This document shows, piece by piece, positions 1 to 12,112 of a stretch of DNA of 64,000 bases (positions are counted from its first letter, which is position 1; every line of letters begins with the position of its first letter). The notes under the pieces were generated by a model. That model was not told the origin of the DNA. It searched no databases and worked only from the letters and a program-made list of their open reading frames with translations. A program made the translations under genes and the position numbers. Origin of the DNA: Wenzhouxiangellaceae bacterium (GTDB taxonomy: Bacteria; Pseudomonadota; Gammaproteobacteria; Xanthomonadales; Wenzhouxiangellaceae); NCBI GenBank assembly GCA_018334995.1, contig JAGXKW010000001.1, forward strand, positions 58,690-122,689. Reading direction: 5' to 3'.

Positions 1-1
1 C

Positions 2-40
2 ATTCCCGATCCCTATGCTGACGACGACCGCACCGCCTGA
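2..40 (+). CDS. ybeY: 3' end of a CDS, probably YbeY endoribonuclease (partial)
   Basis: Open frame ending ...IPDPYADDDRTA*, a YbeY-like tail, directly upstream of corC (conserved ybeY-corC order). Confidence 0.5.
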   Translation: MPDPYADDDRTA

Positions 41-103
41 TCTTTTCCGTAACCCGTGCGAGTTTCGATGCTTCGGGCTGATTTTCCATACCCATGACTA
101 CAG

Positions 104-970
104 ATGAACGACGACCCTCCCAATAGTACGAACGGCTCCGGCGGCAAGACCTGGCTGGAAAGACTCGGGCGCATGTTCGGCGCAGACCCCCGGAGCCGTG
201 AAGACCTTCTCGATCTGTTGCGCGAGGCCGCCGAAAGCGGCCTGATCGAGCTCGAGACGCTGAAGATGATCGAGGGCGCGCTGGAAGTCGATGAACTCCA
301 GGTGCGCGATGCGATGATCCCGCGTTCGCAAATGGTGGTCATCCACAAGGGTGACACGCTCGACGAAGTCCTGGCCATGATCATCGAGTCGGGACACTCT
401 CGATTCCCGGTGGTCGGCGAGGACAAGGACGAGATCCAGGGTATCCTGCTGGCCAAGGATCTGCTGCAGCTGGTAGTGCACAAGAATTCGGAGCTCAAGC
501 TCGCCGATCTGATTCGCGATCCGGTCATCATCCCCGAATCCAAGCGCCTGAACGTGCTGCTCAACGAGTTCCGCGTCAACAAGAACCACATGGCCATCGT
601 CGTGGACGAGTACGGCGGCGTGGCCGGCCTGATCACCATCGAGGACGTGCTCGAGGAAATCGTCGGCGACATCGACGACGAGCACGACGCCGAGACCGTC
701 GAAGACATCCAGGCGCTGGGCGAGGGCCGCTACCTGGTGCAGGCGCTGACGACCATCGACGACTTCAACGAGGCCTTCGGCGCCGAATTCGGCGACGAGG
801 AATTCGACACCATCGGCGGCCTGGTCGTATCCGAGTTCGGTTACGTCCCGGAGGTGGACGAGGTCGTCGAACTCGGCGGCTGGCGATTCGAGGTCACGGC
901 CGCCGACGACCGGCGTTTGCACGCGATGCGCGTCGGACCCGCCGAAGCGCCAGAGACCGTCGAATCCTGA
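104..970 (+). CDS. corC: CorC/HlyC-type CBS-domain transporter-associated protein (Mg/Co efflux)
   Basis: 288 aa; paired CBS domains (MIPRSQMVVIHKGDTLDEVL..., VDEYGGVAGLITIEDVLEEIVGDIDDEHD) and C-terminal CorC_HlyC domain. Confidence 0.92.
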   Translation: MNDDPPNSTNGSGGKTWLERLGRMFGADPRSREDLLDLLREAAESGLIELETLKMIEGALEVDELQVRDAMIPRSQMVVIHKGDTLDEVLAMIIESGHSRFPVVGEDKDEIQGILLAKDLLQLVVHKNSELKLADLIRDPVIIPESKRLNVLLNEFRVNKNHMAIVVDEYGGVAGLITIEDVLEEIVGDIDDEHDAETVEDIQALGEGRYLVQALTTIDDFNEAFGAEFGDEEFDTIGGLVVSEFGYVPEVDEVVELGGWRFEVTAADDRRLHAMRVGPAEAPETVES

Positions 971-1021
971 GCACTTCCAGCCGGCCACGGTGTCCGTTCG
1001 GATTGTCGATCCCCTGAAAAT

Positions 1022-1035
1022 GTGATATATATCAA
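1022..1035. promoter_or_regulatory. Candidate FNR/Anr- or CRP-type operator
   Basis: GTGATATATATCAA matches TTGAT-N4-ATCAA at all but the first base; lies about 60 bp upstream of the ATG at 1094. Confidence 0.4.
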
Positions 1036-1093
1036 ACCAAGGCAACATTATGTGCCTGCAATCTCATTTTGGAGTCAATCAGGGAGTCGAATC

Positions 1094-1852
1094 ATGAAAA
1101 CCAACAAGCTGTTACTGGCGCTGAGCGCCACGGCAATGCTGAGCGCGGGCGCAGTCCCGGCGCAGGAGGAAGATGAAAGCTACATCCTGGAAATGACCGA
1201 GGTCGGGGTGAAGCTCGGCCATACGGCAAAGTTTCGGGAAGCCGTGAAGCCTTACAACGCATGCGTTGCCGAGAACGATTCGGACGCCGACTGGAGCGCG
1301 TGGCGTAACGTCGGCGGTGACGGCACCACCTACCATTTCGTTTCGACCATGGCCAACTGGGCCGAGATGGACACCCGGGACGAGGCGCTCGAGAGCTGCT
1401 GGTCCGGGCATATGGAGAGCATCATGGCTCACGTCGACTCGGTATCGACCAGTTTCGCCCGGCCGATGACGGCATGGAGCGGCGATGCCGAGGGCTACGA
1501 CATGGTCCGCCTGCACCAGTTCCGGGTCGACGACGGGGAAGAGTTCGGCGAAGCCGTGGGTGCGATCACGTCGATCATGAAGGAAGCAGAGTACGAACAC
1601 GTCGGGTCCTGGTACGACATGATCGGAAACAGCAGCAACGAGCCGGATTATTTCGTGGTGTCGCACTACGACAATTTCGCTGCCATGGATGAGGACCGGG
1701 CCGGTCCCTACAACGTCGTGAGCGAGCACGCAGGCGAAGAGCGTGCCGAGGCACTGTGGGACCAGTTCGGTGACGCGTTGAAGGATGACTGGGAATACTT
1801 CCACGTCATGCTCCGTCGCGACTCGGAGTTGAGCCACTCCAGCGACGAATAA
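1094..1852 (+). CDS. Exported hypothetical protein with possible repeated dimeric alpha-beta-barrel-like halves
   Basis: Signal peptide MKTNKLLLALSATAMLSAGAVPAQ; the ORF opens at 1022 but the ATG at 1094 gives a sensible signal peptide. Confidence 0.75.
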   Translation: MKTNKLLLALSATAMLSAGAVPAQEEDESYILEMTEVGVKLGHTAKFREAVKPYNACVAENDSDADWSAWRNVGGDGTTYHFVSTMANWAEMDTRDEALESCWSGHMESIMAHVDSVSTSFARPMTAWSGDAEGYDMVRLHQFRVDDGEEFGEAVGAITSIMKEAEYEHVGSWYDMIGNSSNEPDYFVVSHYDNFAAMDEDRAGPYNVVSEHAGEERAEALWDQFGDALKDDWEYFHVMLRRDSELSHSSDE

Positions 1853-1913
1853 AAAATCGCAGGGCCGCGAGCGGCCGGTCCGGCGATATGCCGGCCGGCC
1901 GTCTTGCCAGAAC

Positions 1914-4823
<2,910 letters not shown>

Positions 4824-4832
4824 CAACAGTTC

Positions 4833-5714
4833 CTAGAGTTTCAGATAATGGTCTACCAGCAGGATCGCGAACAGCGCCATCAGGTAGAGCACCGAGTAAT
4901 TGAACATGTCCATCGCCAGGCGATCGCCGCGATTCGTCACCAGGGCAATCGCATAGCCGAGAAAGCCGATGTTGAGCACGCTCGTGCCGGCCAGGTAAAT
5001 CAGGCCGCTCATTCCGGTCAGGTATGGCAGCAGCGTGACCATGACCAGCACGATGGTATAAAAAAGGATTTGCCAGCGCGTGAATTCCACTCCATGGGTT
5101 ACCGGCAGCATGGGCAGGCCCACGCCGGCGTAGTCGTCGCGCCGGTAGATCGCAAGCGCCCAGAAATGCGGCGGCGTCCAGGCGAAGATGATCAGGAAGA
5201 GAATCAGCGCATAAGCGTGCACTTCGCCGGTAATCGCTGTCCAGCCAAGCACCGGCGGCGCCGCCCCGGCGGCCCCGCCGATCACGATGTTCTGAGAAGT
5301 CGCGCGCTTGAGCCAGACGGTATAGACCACCGCGTAGCCGATCAGGCTGAAAAACGTCAGCACCGCGGTCAGCGGGTTGACCAGCACGGTCAGGATCAGC
5401 ATCGACGCCAGCGCCAGCAGCAAAGCAAAGCCGACCGCCTGACGTTCATTCAGCGTCCCGGTCGGCAGCGGCCGGTGCCGGGTGCGCGTCATGCGCGCGT
5501 CGACCCGGCGATCGATGACGTGGTTGAGCGCCGCCGCGCTCGCCGCGGCCAGCGCGATGCCCAGGCTGCCCCAGAAGAACGGTGCCAGGGGCACCACACC
5601 GGGGGTGGAAAGCGCCATGCCGACCATCGCGGTGAACACGATCAGCGCAACCACCCGCGGTTTGCACAGGTCGAGGAACGCGCTGGCGCGTTGCTGAAGC
5701 ACCGCCGCCGTCAT
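4833..5714 (-). CDS. ctaB: Protoheme IX farnesyltransferase
   Basis: UbiA-family membrane protein; DLCKPRVVALIVFTAMVGM, NHVIDRRVDARMTRTRHRPLPTG. ATG at 5714 overlaps the ctaA stop. Confidence 0.95.
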   Translation of the reverse strand: MTAAVLQQRASAFLDLCKPRVVALIVFTAMVGMALSTPGVVPLAPFFWGSLGIALAAASAAALNHVIDRRVDARMTRTRHRPLPTGTLNERQAVGFALLLALASMLILTVLVNPLTAVLTFFSLIGYAVVYTVWLKRATSQNIVIGGAAGAAPPVLGWTAITGEVHAYALILFLIIFAWTPPHFWALAIYRRDDYAGVGLPMLPVTHGVEFTRWQILFYTIVLVMVTLLPYLTGMSGLIYLAGTSVLNIGFLGYAIALVTNRGDRLAMDMFNYSVLYLMALFAILLVDHYLKL

Positions 5715-6712
5715 TCCGACCCGCGCCGTCGCGTCCGGTCGAGCAGCAGCACCATCATGCCCAGCAGCACGGCGGCCATGCCGTTGTGTGCCACGGCATT
5801 GGCCAGCGGCAGCCCGCCGGTGACGTTGTAGATGCCGATGACGAGCTGTGCCAGCAACACCAGCCCGGTGGCCGCGGCGAGCGCGCGAAGGTCCTCGGCC
5901 CGCCACAGCCGCCACAGAAGCCAGCCCATGACGGCGACCACCGCAACGGCCCACAGTCGGTGCGCCATCTGGATCGCGATGCGCGCGCGCTCGTCCAGGA
6001 CGCCGCCTTCGTAATCGACCCCGATGCCCCGCCAGATCCGGAAGCCCTCGGCGAAATTGGTCGCAGGCCACCATTCACCGTTGCAGGTCGGAAAGCCGGT
6101 GCAGGCCAGGGCGGCATAGTTGGTGCTGACCCAGCCGCCGAGCGCGATCTGGATGGCCACGACAACGAGTGCGACGATGACCGCCGCATGCTGGGCGCGG
6201 GCGGGCAGGGTCGGCGGCCGGGCGCGCGGCGTGACCGAAAGCGCCAGCCACAGCAACAGCGCGAATGTCGTCATGCCGCCCAGCAGATGAGCCGTCACGA
6301 TCGCCGGCTTGAGCAGCAGCGTGACCGTCCACATCCCGAGCACGGCCTGGAAGACGACCAGCCCGAGGATGACGGTTGGCAGAAGAACCGGTTGACCGGC
6401 ACGCCTGCGGTTTTTCCACGCCAGCGCCGCGAGGGCCAGGATCACCAGCCCGAGAAACCCGGCCAGATAGCGATGAAACATTTCGCGGAACGCCTTGCCG
6501 GATTCGACCATGCGCACGTGGCCCCATTCGGCGTTGGCGCGCTCGACGTCATCGGCCTGGCTGGGCCAGGTCTTCATGCCATAGCAGCCGGGCCAGTCGG
6601 GGCAGCCGAGCCCGGCATCGGTCAGGCGCACCCAGGCACCGGCGACGACCACGATGAGGGTGAGCCCGACGGCGATCCATGCAAGGCGTTTGAAAAAGGA
6701 AGACTTGTTCAC
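5711..6712 (-). CDS. ctaA: Heme A synthase
   Basis: 333 aa multi-TM COX15/CtaA family; VRLTDAGLGCPDWPGCYG. Confidence 0.95.
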   Translation of the reverse strand: MNKSSFFKRLAWIAVGLTLIVVVAGAWVRLTDAGLGCPDWPGCYGMKTWPSQADDVERANAEWGHVRMVESGKAFREMFHRYLAGFLGLVILALAALAWKNRRRAGQPVLLPTVILGLVVFQAVLGMWTVTLLLKPAIVTAHLLGGMTTFALLLWLALSVTPRARPPTLPARAQHAAVIVALVVVAIQIALGGWVSTNYAALACTGFPTCNGEWWPATNFAEGFRIWRGIGVDYEGGVLDERARIAIQMAHRLWAVAVVAVMGWLLWRLWRAEDLRALAAATGLVLLAQLVIGIYNVTGGLPLANAVAHNGMAAVLLGMMVLLLDRTRRRGSE

Positions 6713-7287
6713 TGTTGTTCGCGCACCGTCCAGGTCAGAAGTCGATCGAGATCCTTGCGCACGCCATTGAGGTCGCTGCCCGGACCGAAACGCTCCATTA
6801 TATTTGCTTCGGGATCAACGATGTATAAACTGCCGTCGACCGGCTCGGGCAGACGCCCCGCCAGCGCCTGCCCGGCCTTGCCGTCGAACACCAGCCAGGC
6901 CGTATCCGTGTCGGTGATCCGGCGACGGGTTTCCGGCGCCAGTTCGCGCGCACTCAGCATCATCAGGCCGACGTCGTCCTGGCGACGGTCCTGGGCCAGG
7001 CGGATGTTGTGCATCAGCGCCGTGGTCTCGAAACAGTCTTTTGAGCACGGCTGGCGCTTGAAAAGAACCAGGTGCCAGCGTCCGAGCAGGTCTTCCAGTC
7101 CGCGCGGGGTGCCGCCGGCGTCGGTGTGGTCGAATTCGCCCAGCGGAACCACCGGCGTGATCAATTCGCCATGGGCCTTTTCCGGCGCGGCGCGCCAGTC
7201 CACCCATTCCGAGTGCAGCAAAACGGCGATAAGCATCGGGGTGAAAAAAAGCGCAAACAGCGCGATCAGCGTGAGCTTGCTTTTCAT
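6709..7287 (-). CDS. Membrane-anchored SCO/thioredoxin-like protein of the cytochrome oxidase assembly cluster
   Basis: 192 aa; N-terminal TM; KRQPCSKDCFETTALMHNIR; located between SURF1 and ctaA. Confidence 0.75.
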   Translation of the reverse strand: MKSKLTLIALFALFFTPMLIAVLLHSEWVDWRAAPEKAHGELITPVVPLGEFDHTDAGGTPRGLEDLLGRWHLVLFKRQPCSKDCFETTALMHNIRLAQDRRQDDVGLMMLSARELAPETRRRITDTDTAWLVFDGKAGQALAGRLPEPVDGSLYIVDPEANIMERFGPGSDLNGVRKDLDRLLTWTVREQQ

Positions 7288-8012
7288 TGCCTGTCGGTCT
7301 CTGTCAACGGTTCATTGCGTCTGCGGATCCGGCGAACGGTCAGCGCCACCCAGATGATCGCGACCACGATCGCAATCGTGGACCAGGTCATCGCGTAGCC
7401 GATATGTCGTTTCGGGCCGAACGTGACGATTTTCCATGCATCTCCGGTCAGGTGATCGGGATGCGACGGGTCGAGCTGGATTACCGCCGGTTGCAGCGCA
7501 TCACCGAACAGTTCGGTCAGTATTTCGTGATCGAAATAGGTCGCCAGGATCGGCCAGTCCCGGTCCAGCGGGAATGCAGGTTCGCCCAGCTGCACGCCGG
7601 TTCCCGGCGGAATGTTCAACACGCCGCGAACGTCCGTCTCGCGCTGCGTTACGGCCGGATCCGGCAATTTCGCCGAGCGCGATGGCCAGTGCGACCAGCC
7701 CCGGTTGACCAGAAAGATGCGGCCATCGGGCAGCTTCAACGGGGTGAGCACGTGCACGCCGGTACGCTGATCGCGAATCCGGTTGTCGATCAGGATCTGG
7801 CGGTCGGGATTCCAGATTCCAACCCCGGTGACCGGTTGCGGCAGCGAAAACGGGGCTTCCACCTCGTTCAGGGCGATCGGCCGCCGATCCTGCCAGCGAT
7901 CCACGATCTCCCGCTTCTCGCCGGCGCGCTCGACTTGCCACTGTGCCAGCCAGGCGCAGGCCGCGATCACGCCCAGGGCCGCGAGGTGGGGAACTGCATC
8001 GCGCACGTTCAA
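7284..8012 (-). CDS. SURF1 family cytochrome oxidase biogenesis protein
   Basis: 242 aa, two terminal TMs; GIWNPDRQILIDNRIRDQRTGVHVLTPLKLPDGRIFLVNRGW. Confidence 0.9.
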   Translation of the reverse strand: MNVRDAVPHLAALGVIAACAWLAQWQVERAGEKREIVDRWQDRRPIALNEVEAPFSLPQPVTGVGIWNPDRQILIDNRIRDQRTGVHVLTPLKLPDGRIFLVNRGWSHWPSRSAKLPDPAVTQRETDVRGVLNIPPGTGVQLGEPAFPLDRDWPILATYFDHEILTELFGDALQPAVIQLDPSHPDHLTGDAWKIVTFGPKRHIGYAMTWSTIAIVVAIIWVALTVRRIRRRNEPLTETDRQ

Positions 8013-8064
8013 TGACTTGACGCCGATCCGTTACGATATCCGCTCATTTTCAACACCCACCGCT

Positions 8065-8304
8065 GTGCTTACCAAAATCATCATCATCGCGTTTCTTCTC
8101 GGAATACTCTACAGCCTCGGATCGAGTTTTTATTTTCTGGTTCACGACAAAGGTGAAGGCGACCGGACGGTCCGCCGCCTGACCTGGCGGGTCGGACTGT
8201 CGCTGCTGCTGGTATTGCTGTTGTTCGCCGGTTTCAAAATGGGCTTCATCGAGCCGCGGGGCGTCAATCCGGTTACCTACCCGGCGCAGCCGGCCGGCCA
8301 GTAG
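8065..8304 (+). CDS. DUF2909-type twin-TM small membrane protein
   Basis: 79 aa from a GTG start: MLTKIIIIAFLLGILYSLGSSFYFLVHDKGEGDRTVRRLTWRVGLS; neighbour of SURF1 as in other gammaproteobacteria. Confidence 0.75.
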   Translation: MLTKIIIIAFLLGILYSLGSSFYFLVHDKGEGDRTVRRLTWRVGLSLLLVLLLFAGFKMGFIEPRGVNPVTYPAQPAGQ

Positions 8305-8333
8305 CCGGAGTCAGGAGCGGATGCGGGGCGGTG

Positions 8334-8828
8334 TCAGGCGCTGGATGCGAGGGTCGAAAGGACGTGTTCGGCGCTGGAGACCTGGAATTCGCCCGGGCCT
8401 TCGACCAGGACGTCGACGATCTTGCCGTCCTGGACGACGAGCGCGAAGCGTTGTGCGCGCTGGCCCATGCCGAATGCGCGGCCATCCATTTCCAGTCCCA
8501 GCGCCTGGGTGAAATCTGCGTTGCCGTCGGCGGCCATGATGATCTTTTCGCCGACGCCGGCGCTCTTGCCCCAGGCGTCCATGACGAACACGTCGTTGAC
8601 GGCCATGCAGACGATGCGGTCGACGCCCCTGCCCAGGATTTCATCGGCATGTTCGACAAAACCGGGCAGGTGCTGGGCCGAGCAGGTCGGCGTGAAAGCG
8701 CCCGGTACGGCAAACAGCACAGTCGTGCCCTCGGCCATCAGCTCGGCGGCGTCCACCGGCCTGGGGCCTTGCGCCGACATCACGGTCAGCTGCGCGTGCG
8801 GAATCCGGTCTCCAGCGGAAATCGTCAT
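8334..8828 (-). CDS. Peroxiredoxin, Prx5/redoxin type
   Basis: 164 aa; VLFAVPGAFTPTCSAQHLPGFVEHADEI. Confidence 0.92.
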   Translation of the reverse strand: MTISAGDRIPHAQLTVMSAQGPRPVDAAELMAEGTTVLFAVPGAFTPTCSAQHLPGFVEHADEILGRGVDRIVCMAVNDVFVMDAWGKSAGVGEKIIMAADGNADFTQALGLEMDGRAFGMGQRAQRFALVVQDGKIVDVLVEGPGEFQVSSAEHVLSTLASSA

Positions 8829-8831
8829 TTG

Positions 8832-9197
8832 TCAGCTCCCGAGAACGTCGTTCATGGCCTTGATCAGCGTCTTCTTGTCGATCGGCTTGGTCAGATAGGC
8901 GCTGGCGCCCTGGCGCATTCCCCAGATCCGGTCGGTTTCCTGGTCCTTGGTCGTCACGAAGATGACCGGGATGTCGGCGGTGCTTGCGTTCTTCGAGATC
9001 TTGCGCGTGGCCTGGAAGCCGTTCAGATCGGGCATCACCACGTCCATGAGGATCAGGTCGGGCATATGGTCGATCGCCGCCTGCACGCCTTCTTCTCCGC
9101 CGCCGGCCTTGATCGCCTCATGGCCGGCGCCTTCAACGATCTGGGAAAGTGAATACAGGTGAGTCTCGGAGTCGTCGACGATCAGGACCTTGGCCAT
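8832..9197 (-). CDS. Single-domain CheY/PilH-like response regulator
   Basis: 121 aa receiver domain: VLIVDDSETHLYSL, DLILMDVVMPDLNGF, KPIDKK. Confidence 0.92.
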   Translation of the reverse strand: MAKVLIVDDSETHLYSLSQIVEGAGHEAIKAGGGEEGVQAAIDHMPDLILMDVVMPDLNGFQATRKISKNASTADIPVIFVTTKDQETDRIWGMRQGASAYLTKPIDKKTLIKAMNDVLGS

Positions 9198-9279
9198 GGG
9201 TTTTCCCTTTTTGAATGGTCTGCTGGCGCGGAGACTATACTACAAAATTCGCGCGCGTCGAAGCCGTGAAGGACGCCGT

Positions 9280-10287
9280 TCAGCCGCCTACGCGCACCAG
9301 CACGCGTCCCAGCGAACCGCCTTCCAGTGCGTTCTCGAAGTACCCGGACAGGCCGTCCAGCGGCGCCTCCGTGTTCTCGATGCGGTCCAGGTGCGCCGGT
9401 TTCCAGTCGCCGGCCAGACGCGTCCAGAGTTCCTTCCGGATCGGGTAGGGGCAGCCGGCCGAATTGATGCCCAGCAGGCCGATGCCGCGAATGATGAACG
9501 GCATGACCGTGGTCTTGACGCCGATCCCGCCGGCCATGCCGCACGCGGCGATGGAGCCCCACGGCTTGATCACGCGGGTCAGCCCCGAGAGCATGTCGCC
9601 GCCGACGTTGTCGATGGCCCCGGCCCAGTGGGCCGAATCCAGCGGTTTTTCGCTCCAGTAGAGCTCGTTGCGGCTCACGCATTGCCTTGCGCCCAGTTCG
9701 CGCAGCCAGTCGAACTGCTCGACCTTGCCCGAAATCGCGTGCGCCTCGTAGCCGGCGCGGGTGAGGATATCGATCGCGATCGAGCCGACGCCGCCGGTCG
9801 CGCCGGTGACGACCACCGGCCCCATGTCCGGCCGCTGACCGTTGGCCTCCAGGCGCCAAAGGCCGAGCGCGGCGGTGAAGCCGGCGGTGCCCAGCAGCAT
9901 GGCCTCGCGCAGCGTCAGGCCTTCCGGCAGCGGCACCAGCCACTTCGAAGGCACGCGCAGGTATTCGCTGTAGCCGCCGTCGCGCGTCTCCGAAAGCCCG
10001 CATCCGGTGATCAGCACCGCGTCGCCGTCGGCGAATTCTCCGCTTTCCGAGTGCACCACCGTCCCGGCCGCGTCGATGCCCCCGTTGAGTGGGTACTCGC
10101 GCAGAATCTTGCCCTTGCCGGTCGCGGCCAGGGCATCCTTGTAGTTGATGCCGGACCAGGCCACGCGAATGACGACGTCGCCGGCGGACTGGTCGTCGAT
10201 GGACTGCTCGACGATCTCGTTGCGGTAGCCGTGCTCGTCGTCGAAGATGCGCAGCGCCTTGAAAGTCTCGTTGATACTGTCGGGCAT
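9280..10287 (-). CDS. acuI: YhdH/AcuI family quinone oxidoreductase (acrylyl-CoA reductase-like)
   Basis: MDR family; VVVTGATGGVGSIAIDILTRAGYEAHAISGK; start taken at MPDSINETFKALRI. Confidence 0.85.
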   Translation of the reverse strand: MPDSINETFKALRIFDDEHGYRNEIVEQSIDDQSAGDVVIRVAWSGINYKDALAATGKGKILREYPLNGGIDAAGTVVHSESGEFADGDAVLITGCGLSETRDGGYSEYLRVPSKWLVPLPEGLTLREAMLLGTAGFTAALGLWRLEANGQRPDMGPVVVTGATGGVGSIAIDILTRAGYEAHAISGKVEQFDWLRELGARQCVSRNELYWSEKPLDSAHWAGAIDNVGGDMLSGLTRVIKPWGSIAACGMAGGIGVKTTVMPFIIRGIGLLGINSAGCPYPIRKELWTRLAGDWKPAHLDRIENTEAPLDGLSGYFENALEGGSLGRVLVRVGG

Positions 10288-10300
10288 GGTTAACTTCTCT

Positions 10301-10490
10301 CCACAGATTTCACGGATCTGCACAGATTTCTAAGAGGCGATTCGCTTGTCGCGCAAAAAGCCGGGTTCATCCTGGGGGCTTGCGCCTGTCGAGCCCGCGC
10401 GGAAAAGAGCGGTTCGGAGCTTGAGCTTCCACAGTACATTTTTTCAACCTGCTTGCACGCTAATCTGTGTCCATCTGTGTAATCTGTGGA
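10301..10490. repeat. Intergenic element bounded by inverted, ~11-nt-periodic ATCTGTG/CACAGAT repeats
   Basis: CCACAGATTTCACGGATCTGCACAGATTTC (10301-10330) against TAATCTGTGTCCATCTGTGTAATCTGTGGA (10461-10490); about 24/30 complementary by eye. Confidence 0.75.
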
Positions 10491-10502
10491 TTGCCTTTGG
10501 CC

Positions 10503-11930
10503 CTAATTAGCCTTGTGGATCGCGCGCTTGTCGACCGCCAGGGCGGCTTCGTGCACCGCTTCGGACAGGGTCGGATGCGCGTGGATGATGCGCGCCAGGT
10601 CCTCGGCCGAGCCATTGAATTCCATCGCGACCACGACTTCGCCGATGAACTCCGATGCGGTCGAGCCCACGATCTGGCAGCCCAGCAGTTCGTCGTTCTC
10701 GGCGTCGGCCAGGATCTTGACCTGGCCGGCGGCGTTGCCCATGGCCAGCCCGCGGCCGGTGGCGGCGAACGGAAAGCTTCCAGTGCGAAATTCGACGCCT
10801 TCTTCCTTGAGCTGTGCTTCGGTCTTGCCTACCCAGGCGATTTCCGGGTCGGTATAGATCACCCACGGTACGGTTTCGAGGTTGACGTGGCCGGCCTGGC
10901 CGGCAATGGATTCGGCCACGGCAATGCCTTCCTCGGAGGCCTTGTGCGCCAGCATGGGCCCGCGCACCAGGTCGCCGATGGCCCAGATGTTTTCGGCGCT
11001 GGTGTGGCAGCGGGCATCGACCTCGACCTGGCCCCGATCGGTGACCTCGACGCCGCTGTCGTCGGCGATCAGATTGTCGGTGGCGGCCTTGCGTCCGACG
11101 GACACCAGAAGCCGGTCGAACACTTCCTCGTGGTCTTCCTTGCCGTCGTTGTAGCTCAGCTTGACCTTGCCGTCGGCGACTTCGGCGCCGTTGACCTTGC
11201 AGCCCATCCGGATATCGAGCTTCTGCTTCTTGAACTCGCGCTGGGCGACCTTGGCCATGTCGCGGTCGACGGCCGGCAGGAATTCCTCGAGCGCCTCGAA
11301 CAGCACGGTCTCGGCGCCGAGTCGACTCCATACGCTGCCCATTTCGAGGCCGATGACGCCGGCGCCGATGACGCCGAAGCGCCCGGGCACTTCCGGAATT
11401 TCCAGTGCGCCGACGTTGTCGAGAATGTACTCGTTGTCGACTTCCACGTCGGGGATGGAAAACGGCACCGAACCGGCCGCCAGCACCACGTGCCCCCCGC
11501 TTGCGGTGTACTTGTCGCCGTCGTTGGGGGAAACCTCGACCTGGCGCTCGGAAAACAGCTTGCCGCGGCCGTTGACGAATTCGACCTTGTTGGCCTTGAA
11601 CAGCTGGATCAGCCCGGTATTGAGTTGTTTGACTACCTTGCGCTTGCGCTCCAGCATCTTGTCGATGTCCATGGAAACGCCTTCGGTGCGGATGCCGTGG
11701 GCGGTGTAGTCGTGCTGGATATGATGGAAGTGCTTGGACGAGTCCAGCAGCGCCTTGGACGGGATACAGCCCACGTTCAGGCAGGTCCCGCCCGGAGCCG
11801 GCTTGCCGTCTTCACCCTGGCGGTCGTCGATCAGGAGCGTCTTGAGCCCGAGCTGTCCGGCCCGAATGGCCCCGGCATACCCGCCCGGGCCGCCACCGAT
11901 GAAGATTACGTCGAATTCGTTGTCTGACAT
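10503..11930 (-). CDS. lpdA: Dihydrolipoyl dehydrogenase
   Basis: 475 aa; FIGGGPGGYAGAIRAGQLG, GGTCLNVGCIPSKALL. Confidence 0.97.
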   Translation of the reverse strand: MSDNEFDVIFIGGGPGGYAGAIRAGQLGLKTLLIDDRQGEDGKPAPGGTCLNVGCIPSKALLDSSKHFHHIQHDYTAHGIRTEGVSMDIDKMLERKRKVVKQLNTGLIQLFKANKVEFVNGRGKLFSERQVEVSPNDGDKYTASGGHVVLAAGSVPFSIPDVEVDNEYILDNVGALEIPEVPGRFGVIGAGVIGLEMGSVWSRLGAETVLFEALEEFLPAVDRDMAKVAQREFKKQKLDIRMGCKVNGAEVADGKVKLSYNDGKEDHEEVFDRLLVSVGRKAATDNLIADDSGVEVTDRGQVEVDARCHTSAENIWAIGDLVRGPMLAHKASEEGIAVAESIAGQAGHVNLETVPWVIYTDPEIAWVGKTEAQLKEEGVEFRTGSFPFAATGRGLAMGNAAGQVKILADAENDELLGCQIVGSTASEFIGEVVVAMEFNGSAEDLARIIHAHPTLSEAVHEAALAVDKRAIHKAN

Positions 11931-11991
11931 TTGGTTACTCGAGTCTTGTTTGGGTTCGTGCCGCGTCCTGGTTCAGCGGCTTCGGTTGAAG

Positions 11992-12112
11992 GTTTTAAGT
12001 TTTAAGTTTTAAGTGTTAGGTTTTATGCGTTACGTGCTTGCACGCGAATCCGATACTGAAATGACCGATGGCGATGCCTCAAAACTGATGCCTAAAACCT
12101 AAAACCTAAAAC
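11992..12112. repeat. Inverted heptad-repeat element between sucB and lpdA
   Basis: TTTTAAG x3 plus GTTAGGTTTTA at 11992-12025; CCTAAAA x3 at 12091-12112. Confidence 0.75.

Noticed and set aside
1853-1913. Terminator hairpin between the exported protein and gcvP
   Set aside because: GC-rich stem is present (GGCCGGTCCGGC/GCCGGCCGGCC) but without a T-run on either side, so not called.
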